A DNA stretch of 64,000 nt from Gemmobacter lutimaris (GCF_003570715.1 NZ_QXXQ01000016.1:1-64000); one strand, 5' to 3'; shown: positions 54,859 to 62,863, counted from the stretch's first letter. Program-made: numbers and translations. Notes: generated from the letters alone by a model not told the origin.

Positions 54859-54881
54859 TCAAGCGTCACCAACTTTCGAGC

Positions 54882-55193
54882 ATATCTCGCGCCGCGGCAT
54901 GACACACGCCTTTCAGCAAGGCTAACTCAAATTGATGGGAATCCTGATCAGTCTGAGCGAACGGCGACACATGGAGCAAGCGCTGTGATCACCCCTCTTG
55001 CATTGCTACTGCTGATGATATTCGCGGCCCGGACCAAAGCTCAGACGCTTGTCTACGTTCCCCTGAGGAGCATGAGTCTATTCCGCAGCACTGGTAGACT
55101 GCATATGATGGAACATCTTGCTAGCCGACGTCCCGCATAAGCGCACGAATGGGAGTTGGAGCGGGTCGCACGGCGAGAGCATTAAGGCCACGA
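54882..55193. other. 312-bp stretch with two overlapping short frames
   Basis: From 54935 a short frame ends LSERRHMEQAL with TGA, and a GTG in that stop (54986) opens a 51-codon frame beginning with a hydrophobic MITPLALLLLMIFAARTKAQ-like segment that could be a signal peptide. Neither has a recognised family; they may be the ends of genes cut by the IS256 insertion. Confidence 0.3.
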
Positions 55194-55688
55194 TTACGTG
55201 GTTTTAGATGAGTTCCTCACGGCAACGTTGCTTTGCTTCCGGCTGAATTGGCAGAAGACCAGCAAGATAGCCCCGGCCGTGATCCATACATCTGCAAGGT
55301 TGAACACAAAAGGGTGCCATGCCCCGAAGTGCAGATCGAGATAGTCGGTCACTGTTCCATACACCGCACGGTCAATGACATTGGCGAGCGCCCCTGCCAC
55401 GATGGAAGAGGCGGCGATACGTTCCAAGCCTTGCGATCTAAAAGCCCAGAGCGCGAAACTTGCTGTTAATGCGGCCGTAGCAAGCAGCAGCGTGAGCCGT
55501 GCAATCTCACCCTCGAATGAAAGCAGGCTGAACGAAACCCCATGATTGAAGGTCAGACGCAGCGCGACAAAGGGCAGAAATTCGGTTGCTGCGCCATAGG
55601 GTTCGAGGGAGGCGCGCGCCCATAGCTTTGCTGCAAGATCGAGCGCAGCTCCAAAGGCGATGATGAGTATAGGCCAAGCCATTTTCAT
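55194..55688 (-). CDS. lspA: Signal peptidase II (plasmid metal-cluster type)
   Basis: A 164-residue prolipoprotein signal peptidase with four membrane helices. The catalytic Asp pair is seen in ANVIDRAVYG and FNLADVWITAG, and LTFNHGVSFSLLSF is the conserved Asn region (usually NxGxAF). The ATG at 55688 overlaps the stop of the cation transporter. Such lspA copies (PbrC-like) accompany mobile lead/cadmium/zinc resistance genes. It would process lipoproteins of that system in addition to the housekeeping enzyme. Confidence 0.88.
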   Translation of the reverse strand: MKMAWPILIIAFGAALDLAAKLWARASLEPYGAATEFLPFVALRLTFNHGVSFSLLSFEGEIARLTLLLATAALTASFALWAFRSQGLERIAASSIVAGALANVIDRAVYGTVTDYLDLHFGAWHPFVFNLADVWITAGAILLVFCQFSRKQSNVAVRNSSKTT

Positions 55689-56554
55689 GCACGGCCCGCC
55701 TGTTTGAGGTCGGAACGCGCATCTCGGATGATCGACCACGCCGATTGCAGGAACAGGCCCGCCACGGCGAACGCCACCAGAAGATCAGGCCAGGGCGAGC
55801 CGAGCGCCCAGACGAGGACGGCCGCGACGACCACAGCAAGATTGCCAATCGCATCGTTGCGCGAGAACAGCCAGACAGCGCGCATATTGGCATCCCCTTT
55901 GCGGTGCGGCAGCAGCACCAGGGCGGCAGCCACATTGACGATGAAGGCCACGACCGCGAAGCTGCCCATGAGGAAGGTTTCCGGCTGATGCTCGACAAAG
56001 ACGCGGTAGAGCGTCGAGCCAATCACGCCAAGCCCGAGGAGGCCCAGGAACACACCTTGCAGCAGCGCCGCCTTGGCGCGAGCTGCGAGACCCCATCCCA
56101 CTGCGATAAGGCCGAGGAAGGAAATCAGGCCGTCGCCTACAAAATCGAGCGCATCCGCCTGTAGGGCCTGCGAACCCGACAGAAAGCTGCCGATAATCTC
56201 GATCACGCCATAGCCGACATTAAGCAGGACGACGATCCAGAGTGCGCGCTTGTAGGCGGAGGTAACGTGCGACAGGTCAGGGATCTTGTCGTCATCCTCA
56301 TCAGCCTCCACCCCGTCCACCTTGGGCTGGCCAATGCGGTCAAGCTGATAACCCAGGCTTGTTACCACTTGCTCAACAACAGGAAGCCGTGCCTGTGGAT
56401 CATCGACATTGAGCGTCATGATCTGCGAGGCAATCGACACCTTCACATCGCCCACCCCTTCAACCTTGCGGGCCGCGCCCTCGATCTTGGCGGCGCAGGA
56501 CGCGCAGTCCATGCCCGTGACGTGATAGCGGATTGTGTCGGTTGCAGCGGCCAT
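55685..56554 (-). CDS. CDF-family cation transporter with N-terminal HMA domain
   Basis: A 289-residue protein. Residues 1-70 are an HMA metal-binding domain (VTGMDCASCAAKIEGAARKV), and 100-289 a CDF transporter with membrane helices and the metal-site pairs ALQADALDFVGDGLIS and WLFSRNDAIGNLAVVV, where HxxxD is replaced by N/D variants. It exports divalent metals (Cd, Zn, Pb or Co) by proton antiport. It is divergent from the CadR-like regulator with the MerR-type operator between. Confidence 0.9.
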   Translation of the reverse strand: MAAATDTIRYHVTGMDCASCAAKIEGAARKVEGVGDVKVSIASQIMTLNVDDPQARLPVVEQVVTSLGYQLDRIGQPKVDGVEADEDDDKIPDLSHVTSAYKRALWIVVLLNVGYGVIEIIGSFLSGSQALQADALDFVGDGLISFLGLIAVGWGLAARAKAALLQGVFLGLLGLGVIGSTLYRVFVEHQPETFLMGSFAVVAFIVNVAAALVLLPHRKGDANMRAVWLFSRNDAIGNLAVVVAAVLVWALGSPWPDLLVAFAVAGLFLQSAWSIIRDARSDLKQAGRA

Positions 56555-56592
56555 TCGTTGGTCCTCGAAACTCTAGCCTTGCCCTGCTACAA

Positions 56593-56609
56593 CCTGTAGC
56601 GACTACAGG
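56593..56609 (-). promoter_or_regulatory. MerR/CadR-type operator
   Basis: CCTGTAGCGACTACAGG is a perfect 7-3-7 palindrome in the short divergent region between the regulator and the CDF gene. Its core resembles the CadR/PbrR operator CTATAG..CTACAG type, and longer outer arms CCTTGC/GCAAGG surround it. Confidence 0.75.
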
Positions 56610-56623
56610 AGCAAGGCAAAAAG

Positions 56624-57010
56624 ATGCAGATCGGAGATTTATCCCGGCAGGCGGGCGTGAACATCGAGACGATCCGCTATTATGAGCGCATTGGGGTTTT
56701 GCCCAAGCCTGCCCGCCAGCTGAACGGACGACGCACCTACAGCCCCGTCGATGCTGAACGCTTGGGCTTCATCCGCCATGCGCGCGAGCTTGGCTTTGAT
56801 CTGCCAAGCATCCGCATCCTGCTGGCCTTGCAAGAGAGGCCGGAAGCATCATGTGAGGATGCGAGCCGTATTGCCCAAGAGCAGCTTGAGGCAGTCGAAA
56901 GCCGTATTGCCCGTCTACTTCTTCTACAGGATGAACTGGCCCGCATGGTTAGAGAATGCAAACGAGGCAAGGTATCTGAATGCCGGGTAATCGAGGCTCT
57001 AGCTACCTGA
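56624..57010 (+). CDS. MerR-family metal regulator, CadR-like
   Basis: A 128-residue MerR regulator: HTH (IGDLSRQAGVNIETIRYYER), long dimer helix, and cysteines at 77, 112 and 120, almost the spacing of the Cd-binding Cys77/112/119 of CadR. PbrR and ZntR are the alternatives. The ATG lies 14 bp from the operator. It activates the divergent CDF-lspA genes in response to Cd/Zn/Pb. Confidence 0.88.
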   Translation: MQIGDLSRQAGVNIETIRYYERIGVLPKPARQLNGRRTYSPVDAERLGFIRHARELGFDLPSIRILLALQERPEASCEDASRIAQEQLEAVESRIARLLLLQDELARMVRECKRGKVSECRVIEALAT

Positions 57011-57071
57011 GAATGATAGTCAATCAAGCATACACCTCTCAGACTTCTCCGTGATGTGCATGCAGGCAGTT

Positions 57072-57345
57072 CTAGTGGTTGCTCAGGACCTCGATGACCT
57101 TGCAGTCCGAGACTGTGCCCTGGGCGCATTGCGTCAGCATGCGTTCCAGTTCCTGCTGCAGGGCCTGACGGCGCGTAATACGGTCCTCGACCGCGACAAG
57201 CTGGCGCGTGGCGATGACATCAGCAGCAGCGCAAGTCATGTCGGGCTGGTCCGAAAGACTGAGCAGTTCCCGGATGTCGTCCAGCGGAAAGCCGAGTTCA
57301 CGGGAGTGGTGGATAAAGGCGAGCCGCTCCTGCTCCGGCGCAGCA
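57072..57345 (-). pseudogene. C-terminal remnant of a second MerR-family regulator
   Basis: From RLAFIHHSRELGFPLDDIRE to CAQGTVSDCKVIEVLSNH the frame matches the C-terminal half of CadR/ZntR-type regulators, with the cysteines in MTCAAADV, TQCAQ and SDCKV. The HTH region is lost; residues before about 57345 are unrelated. It is fused head to head with a helicase fragment, so the joint near 57390 is a rearrangement border. Confidence 0.75.
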
Positions 57346-57396
57346 CGATCATGGTCACGCGCAAGCCGCCCCTGTCGAGCGGGAGAAATCCTGGCA

Positions 57397-57882
57397 TCAG
57401 AGAAGATGGGCAAGATCGTTCGCGACAAGTACCCCGAGCTGGACGAGGCCGATCAGGAGGCCGTGCGCCAGCACGCCATTGCCGCGATGAATTTCACGCA
57501 GCAGGCCAAGAAGACGCTGTTGGGGGATGGCACCGATGCTCCGTCCAACACCGCCTTTGTCGATGGCGTTCGCCAGTTCGCCATGAGCGTCAAGGAGCTG
57601 GATATCGACCTGATTGACCGGATTAACCCGTTCAGCGAAGCCTATGCGATCCTCGCCAAGACCATGAGCGAGGAGAGCCTGAAAGAGGTGGCCGCGGTGA
57701 TCGAGGCCAAGAAGATCAAGCTGTCCCCGGAGGAAGCCCGAGACCTCGCCAAGCGTGCTGTGAAGTTCAAACAGGAGCGCGGGCGGCTGCCGTCATTGAC
57801 CTCCACAGATGCCTGGGAGAAACGCATGGCCGAAGGCGTGGCCTTCCTCACGCGCATGAAGCAGGAGGCGATGAATGGCTAA
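57397..57882 (+). pseudogene. C-terminal fragment of a DEAD/DEAH-type helicase
   Basis: The frame from ILASEKMGKIVRDKYPELDE to FLTRMKQEAMNG (about 160 residues) looks like the helical C-terminal end of the large helicases that precede GIY-YIG genes. The helicase motifs I-VI are absent because the DNA upstream belongs to the MerR remnant. Although a frame continues upstream through the MerR remnant in antisense, this is not expected to be a helicase. Its stop overlaps the GIY-YIG start by 8 bp, showing their original operon. Confidence 0.6.
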
Positions 57883-59056
57883 CATGTTCACCGAAGATGA
57901 CGATGCCCTGCTGTCCGAGCTGGGCATCGAAGTCGAGAAGAAGAAGCAGGTCACGCGGACGCCCCGCGAAGAACGGATTATCGCGGGCTTCGAGGACATC
58001 CAGAAATTCGTCGCCGAGCATGGACGGCTGCCTCGGCATTCCGAGGCAGGCGATATTTTCGAACGGCTTTATGCCGTGCGCCTTCAACGGCTGCGGGAGT
58101 TGCCGGAAGCCGCTGACCTTCTTGCCGACCTCGATGCTGGGGGCCTGCTGTCCGGAGTAGAGGTGACGCCAGTTGCCGATGATCTGGATGACGATGCGTT
58201 GCTTGCCGCGCTTGGCGTCGAGGTCGAAGCCTCCCCTATCACCGAGCTGAAGCATGTCCGTTCTAACGCCGAACGCAAGGAGGCGGAGGACATCGCGAAC
58301 CGTCAGCGGTGTGAGGATTTCGAGACGTTCCAACCGCTGTTCGAGAAGGTACAGCGTGAACTGGATGCCGGGCAGCGTGAAACCCGCCCCTTCGAGCTGA
58401 AGGCCGAGATCCAGAAGGGCCGTTTCTTCATCGTTGAGGGGCAAAAGGCCTATGTCGCGGAGATGGGCGAGGAGACCCTTACCGATCAAGGTCGGACGGA
58501 TGCCCGTCTGCGCGTGATTTTCGACAACGGTACGGAAAGCAGAATGCTGATGCGTTCGCTTCAGCGGGCTTTGAACAAGGACGAGTCCGGTCGGAGGATC
58601 ACCGAGTCCGTCGCGGGGCCGTTGTTCGCGGACGCACCCGAAGAGGGCGATAGCACCACCGGCACGATCTATGTCCTGCGCAGCAAGTCGGATCATCCAA
58701 TGGTGTCTGAGAACAGGGACCTCGTGCACAAGATTGGCGTGACCACATTGGGTGTCGAGAAGAGGATTGCCGGCGCGCATCTTCAACCGACCTTCCTGAT
58801 GGCGCCGGTCGAGGTCGTGGCGACCTATGAGCTCTACAACATCAACCAGACTCGGCTTGAAAACCTGATCCACCGGATTTTCGGGACTGCACAGCTCGAC
58901 ATCGAAATTCCGGATCGGTTCGGTCGTCCCGTGACGCCCAGAGAGTGGTTTCTGGTGCCGCTGTTCGTCATTGACGAGGCGGTTCAGAAGATCAAGGACG
59001 GCACGATTACCAAGTTTCGCTATGACCCGGAGAAGGCCAGCCTCGTCTCCAGCTGA
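57875..59056 (+). CDS. GIY-YIG-like (T5orf172) nuclease family protein
   Basis: A 393-residue protein. The N-terminal two thirds are acidic and helical (MFTEDDDALLSELGIEVEKK, repeated as DDDALLAALGVEVEASP, an internal duplication). The C-terminal part from about 275 has GTIYVLRSKSDHP ... HKIGVTTLGVEKRIAGAHLQ, YELYNINQTRLENLIHRIFG, the T5orf172/GIY-YIG pattern. Such proteins occur next to large helicases and may form a defence or DNA-processing pair. Here the helicase is truncated, so the pair is broken. Confidence 0.78.
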   Translation: MANMFTEDDDALLSELGIEVEKKKQVTRTPREERIIAGFEDIQKFVAEHGRLPRHSEAGDIFERLYAVRLQRLRELPEAADLLADLDAGGLLSGVEVTPVADDLDDDALLAALGVEVEASPITELKHVRSNAERKEAEDIANRQRCEDFETFQPLFEKVQRELDAGQRETRPFELKAEIQKGRFFIVEGQKAYVAEMGEETLTDQGRTDARLRVIFDNGTESRMLMRSLQRALNKDESGRRITESVAGPLFADAPEEGDSTTGTIYVLRSKSDHPMVSENRDLVHKIGVTTLGVEKRIAGAHLQPTFLMAPVEVVATYELYNINQTRLENLIHRIFGTAQLDIEIPDRFGRPVTPREWFLVPLFVIDEAVQKIKDGTITKFRYDPEKASLVSS

Positions 59057-59129
59057 AGAGTGGGTTGCTGTAACTCTGGAAGAAATTTGACGTTCGCCCT
59101 TTTGGGGCAGGCGTTTGGGTTGTGGCCGT

Positions 59130-60053
59130 TTATGGGTTCCAGACCGGTCGTGTACGCCAGTCGGTTGGGAAACCCATTTTCGATCGGTCGGAATCAGATT
59201 GTGCTTCGATCAGACTCCGCAGCCGATCTCGCCAAGTGCTGTCCGTCGCTTGCTTGTCCATCATGTGAAGCAGAACGACCAATATGTTATAGAGCCGATT
59301 GTCGTTCTCTTCTTGCTTGCCTTCGGTCACCAGCACCAAGTCATCTTTGAAGCGCTTTATCTTGGGCAGTCGTTTGACCGTCCTGCGGTTCCAAAGCCGT
59401 CCGTGATGTGCGCAGATGTTTCTGGTCAACGCCAACACCTGTAGAGTGCCCTCTACGATCTCTTTGGTTGGCAAGCCCAGATCACGTCCCACCTGTGATT
59501 TGATTTTATTGTCTTTTGTCGCCTGGAACCACTTCGAGAGTTCGCCAAGCGTCATCAGTTCGGTTGCCGACCACAGGGGCGGGGAATAGGGGTCCGTGTA
59601 CTTGCCTTTGTAGTACAAAATGAAGGTTTCTTCGGATTTATCCACGGTCCGAGCGAGACGGACGAGCTGTTCTGCATGGTTCAAAAAGCCAGAGAACAGG
59701 CGGTGATCCAAATGAGCATGGGCACCGTGGGCATGTGCCATATGATAGGTCCAGCGCGATCTCACATGCACTTCAACACGTTCGATTGCCTCCAGTACCA
59801 GAACGCGCAGCCTTCGGTCGAAGACATACAGATCGGTTACCGCACTGAGGGTTGCGCCGTTTTCGAAGACCTTGCTGCGCGCGTTGCCGTTTTCGGGAGG
59901 TTTTTCGAAGGGGAGCCAGTAGGCGCTCAGCCTATAGTATCCAACTGTCTCAAGCCACTTCTTTGCAGTGTCATGGTCGCCGACATCCATGCCACGCTGG
60001 ATGAGGAGCTGTAGTTGTTGCTCGATGCTTGAAGGCGTCTTCGTGAACTTCAA
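59130..60053 (-). CDS. Abi family protein (AbiD/AbiF-like, HEPN-type RNase motif)
   Basis: A 307-residue protein starting (TTG at 60053) LKFTKTPSSIEQQLQLLIQR, the typical Abi_2 N-terminus, then GYYRLSAYWLPFE and RRLRVLVLEAIERVEVHVRS. Near 211-217 stands RNICAHHGRLWNR, an R-x4-H HEPN-type active site. Abi proteins of this family abort phage infection, probably by cleaving RNA. The frame is open further upstream to 60242 but lacks similarity there. It is a single gene at the inner edge of the composite transposon. Confidence 0.83.
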   Translation of the reverse strand: MKFTKTPSSIEQQLQLLIQRGMDVGDHDTAKKWLETVGYYRLSAYWLPFEKPPENGNARSKVFENGATLSAVTDLYVFDRRLRVLVLEAIERVEVHVRSRWTYHMAHAHGAHAHLDHRLFSGFLNHAEQLVRLARTVDKSEETFILYYKGKYTDPYSPPLWSATELMTLGELSKWFQATKDNKIKSQVGRDLGLPTKEIVEGTLQVLALTRNICAHHGRLWNRRTVKRLPKIKRFKDDLVLVTEGKQEENDNRLYNILVVLLHMMDKQATDSTWRDRLRSLIEAQSDSDRSKMGFPTDWRTRPVWNP

Positions 60054-60349
60054 AGTACTGAGCAGACCCCTAAAAACAAGTAACCCCCCTGTATTGAGCT
60101 CGGCCTCTCGACCGGTCGCCTGGGGGGTGTTGTTGATAGAACTATATGTTCGGTCCGGCTGAATGTCAACGCATGTGTACCCGAGGGTTCCTGCACGATC
60201 ACGTGGCAGGGGGATTGTGACTGACAGCAAAAGTCCCTGCATGCTTGAGCTGCGCCAAGTCGCGCCCGTCTAGGGAACCGCCGGTTCCCCCACGCAAGGC
60301 CGCTCGCTTAACGGATCGAAGGGGTTTCCCCAACCACGGTCTCGGGCAG
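60054..60349. other. 296-bp region between Abi gene and ISKra4 copy 2
   Basis: No gene is seen. It should hold the Abi promoter. A C6/G6 inverted repeat is present (AACACCCCCC at about 60126-60135 and GGGGGGTT at about 60083-60090 on the minus strand), enclosing the palindrome CGACCGGTCG. Confidence 0.4.
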
Positions 60350-61810
60350 GGGAGTGGACAGAACATGGTGGTCATGCGGCGCGTTTTCTGTTTGCGACGG
60401 TCAGCCGACCATCGAGAACAGCGGCCCTTGTGACGGCTACTCGGTGAGCCCCTTTGGGCGACCACCGCATCCTTCTGCGCTTTCCCATACGGGCATTGGC
60501 AATGTCTTCGACTGATCCTTCGGCACGAGATGACGAGATGGGCAGCCCGTTACGGTACCGTCGGCCATAATCGACGAGGGATTCCATGTTGTTCGCGAGA
60601 TAGGTGTACAGTGTCTCGCAGCGGGCCTGCACACGAGCGGCAGCGGTGCGGACAGCCAGAGGTTCTTCCCCGAGGCCGACGCAATCATGCATCAGCGCCT
60701 TCAGATATGTTTCCGCCACCCGTGCTCTGCCATGCCAAAGCCGCCAACGGAGGCTTTTCGCGGGGCGCTGGAACAGCACTGGAACTCCAGTGAACCCCGG
60801 TGTCTGGACCAGACCCTGAACGGCGGCCTCGATATGTTGAATGCGCATCGAGATGTGCCACCAGTCGAGGATATGTTTCACCTGACCGTCGCCACCCACG
60901 GCATTCCGTATGAGGTTCGGGAGAGCAAGCTCGCCATCAGAGATTACCGTCAACAGACGGCCTGGCTTCCATCCATAGTCGGACAGCTCTTCTCGCATGC
61001 GGCTGCTTGGCGATGCCGTCGCATTGGCGACCAAGCCAAATCGTCGGCACATATTGCGACTTTCAATCTTGCCGACCACAAGATCCAGGTGTCGCTGCTG
61101 ATACTCCGGTCGACAGCGGATATGCGCACCGTCCAGAAAAACCGTCAAACCACCTTTGGGCGGGGCTTCAACGGGATCGCCTGATGCCCTTCGACTTTTC
61201 TCGAGCCCAGTGGCTACTCTTCCCAACCGGTCACGCACCGTGGTGTGATGGGGCGGATGGCAGGGGAGGAAGCTTTTCATCAGCCGCGCCGCTTCGCGAA
61301 AGGTATGCCGGGAACCAAGGTCCGCATGTAGCCGCTGCAACTCCGGGGTAGCCCGGTCTGGAAAGAAACAGGCCAGCGGAGAAATAGCTCCGCCGGGCAT
61401 CGCTGCTGACCTGGCATCACAAGAACATCGGCGCAAGCGCGCGGCTTTGACCCGAACCCGCCCAAAGAGCGTGTCGAGAACGCGCGTGCGGTAGTCATGA
61501 ATGGCACGAACCGAGGCGCAATCCGGGCATGCGCGGCTTTCTCGAATGATCTCATCGACCTGGTCGTAAAGGATTACCCTTTGGATCTGTTCGACGATCC
61601 TCTTCCCATCCTCGAGGCACAGCCCGATCCCATCTGGACAGGTCACCCGGTAGGGTCGAGAAATGCCTTCAAGCTGATGAGTGCGCTTCTCCCCGTTGTC
61701 GAAGGTAGTTTCGATCGTAATCCGTACGTCCATGGCAGCCCCCCATACAAAGAGCTTACCTTAGCACAGGCCAGATCACCGACGACGACCCCCATGTTCT
61801 GTCCACTCCC
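60350..61810 (-). mobile_element. ISKra4-like insertion sequence, copy 2
   Basis: It has the same 1461-bp length, orientation and inverted ends as copy 1. The right end cuts a HupE/UreJ gene at 61810/61811. About 745 bp in the middle appear identical to copy 1, while both flanks carry many substitutions. Together with copy 1 it bounds a 24.7-kb segment. Confidence 0.87.
60372..61733 (-). CDS. ISKra4-family transposase, copy 2
   Basis: Full-length, 453 residues, the same motifs as copy 1 (FLDGAHIRCRPEYQQRHLDL, HILDWWHISMRIQHIEAAVQ, LRWRLWHGRA). It differs from copy 1 at about nine positions, six in the first 120 residues (for example GLCLEDGKRIVEQ for GLRLEDGKRILEQ) and three in the last 60. 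Both copies appear active by frame integrity. Confidence 0.85.
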   Translation of the reverse strand: MDVRITIETTFDNGEKRTHQLEGISRPYRVTCPDGIGLCLEDGKRIVEQIQRVILYDQVDEIIRESRACPDCASVRAIHDYRTRVLDTLFGRVRVKAARLRRCSCDARSAAMPGGAISPLACFFPDRATPELQRLHADLGSRHTFREAARLMKSFLPCHPPHHTTVRDRLGRVATGLEKSRRASGDPVEAPPKGGLTVFLDGAHIRCRPEYQQRHLDLVVGKIESRNMCRRFGLVANATASPSSRMREELSDYGWKPGRLLTVISDGELALPNLIRNAVGGDGQVKHILDWWHISMRIQHIEAAVQGLVQTPGFTGVPVLFQRPAKSLRWRLWHGRARVAETYLKALMHDCVGLGEEPLAVRTAAARVQARCETLYTYLANNMESLVDYGRRYRNGLPISSSRAEGSVEDIANARMGKRRRMRWSPKGAHRVAVTRAAVLDGRLTVANRKRAA

Positions 61811-62395
61811 ACGCGACAACTGGCCAAGCTCGACACCGACGTTGAACGCAATGAGGTTACCCAGAAGGCCATCGGGCGAGATTTCATAGCTCTGGATTTT
61901 GGTCGCCAGACCAAAGCCATGCAGCAGTCCGAAGATCAGAGTCGCGGCCTTGGTATCCGGCTGCACCCCGAACCACAGCCGGAACGCGCCGAGGTTGTCG
62001 AGCGTCTTGTAAACCACCGAAAACGCGATGATCGCATCGATGATGTAGGCGTTGATCGAAATGGACCACCAGACTCCCGCGATCATCGTGACCGAATGGC
62101 CGATGGCAAAGATGCTGACGTAGGTAGCGATGTCCTTCGAGCGGTAAAGAAAGAACACCACCCCCGCGAGGAACAGGAGGTGATCGTAACCCGTCACCAT
62201 ATGCTTGGCGCCGAGGTAGATGAAGGCGATGGGGCGAAAGCCCGTCACCTCTTGCACATAGCCTGCGTCGCCTTCGGTGACGTTATGGGCAAGGGCCGCG
62301 CCTGCCAGAAGCAGGGAGGCAAGAAGGGTGCAGAGCGCAGCAAGGGCTGGCCACGGCACAGGGGGACGCAGAAGCGCCCGGGAATTGGGTGTCAT
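61811..62395 (-). pseudogene. HupE/UreJ-family protein truncated by ISKra4
   Basis: Residues 1-195 are normal: signal peptide ending AGAALAHNVTEGD, then HMVTGYDHLLFLAGVVFFL (the HxxxGxDH metal motif), IGHSVTMIAGVWW, LIFGLLHGFGLATKIQS and FNVGVELGQL. After this the IS begins, and the last one or two membrane helices are lost. HupE/UreJ proteins move Ni or Co. The rest of the gene is not found next to the other end of either IS copy. Confidence 0.85.
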
Positions 62396-62450
62396 ATCGT
62401 AGATCCTGATTGATGAATCGGTCGGACCGCCCGCTGACGCAGGCGGCGGC

Positions 62451-62801
62451 TCAGATGATCATCAGGCGCGGCGGCCGTCGCGGGCCCTCCCGGATCGTAC
62501 CATCTGCGACCATGCCTTCCGGTCGAAGGGCGCGCGTCGGTGGGGCATGGAACGCGGCGCCTGGCGGGGCAAGAACGGCCGCGCTGACATGATCATGATC
62601 GCCAGAATCGTGGTGGCCGCTTGGCATGTCATGGGAATGGCCGTGCTCGGAATGATAGGCGCGGTGATCGGCCTCGGCCACCATTGCGCCGGGGCCATGC
62701 TTTACGGCCTCGATGGCGGGCGCTGCGGCAAGGGATAGCGCCATTACAATGGCCGCAAATAGCGTCCAAAGCCTGCCCCATCCTGCCAAGCGCCTTTTCA
62801 T
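62451..62801 (-). CDS. His-rich exported protein of a metal cluster
   Basis: A 116-residue protein with a signal sequence (LWTLFAAIVMALSLAAAPA) and a histidine/aspartate-rich centre (HRAYHSEHGHSHDMPSGHHD, then GDHDH) suited to binding Ni, Co, Zn or Cu in the periplasm. I know no exact family; small CzcI/NcrY-like or DUF2946-like proteins are possible. It is upstream of and co-directional with the hupE-like gene, and divergent from the RcnR/CsoR-like gene across its operator. Confidence 0.7.
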   Translation of the reverse strand: MKRRLAGWGRLWTLFAAIVMALSLAAAPAIEAVKHGPGAMVAEADHRAYHSEHGHSHDMPSGHHDSGDHDHVSAAVLAPPGAAFHAPPTRALRPEGMVADGTIREGPRRPPRLMII

Positions 62802-62846
62802 TGCCTTATCCTTCGGGGATGCACTCCCCTGTTCCTTGCTTGCCTC

Positions 62847-62863
62847 ATCCCCCTAGGGGGGAT
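62847..62863. promoter_or_regulatory. RcnR/CsoR-type operator
   Basis: ATCCCCCTAGGGGGGAT is a near-perfect palindrome with a C-tract/G-tract and TA centre, as described for RcnR, DmeR and InrS sites. It lies in the divergent region 11 bp before the regulator ATG. Confidence 0.75.

Larger units (their letters stand above)
52138..54881 (+). mobile_element. IS256-family element interrupted by an IS110 element
   Basis: Similar inverted ends are seen at 52138-52171 and 54849-54881, both containing CGAAAGTTGGTGA. Between them lie first an intact IS110 transposase gene and then an intact IS256 transposase gene. The 1.4 kb between the left end and the IS256 gene equals one IS110 element plus a normal short leader, so IS110 most likely inserted into the IS256 leader. 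No target duplication is evident outside the IS256 ends. Confidence 0.65.

Noticed and set aside
57397-59056. Intact two-gene helicase/GIY-YIG defence system
   Set aside because: All helicase motifs are missing; only the C-terminal end is left beside a foreign MerR remnant.
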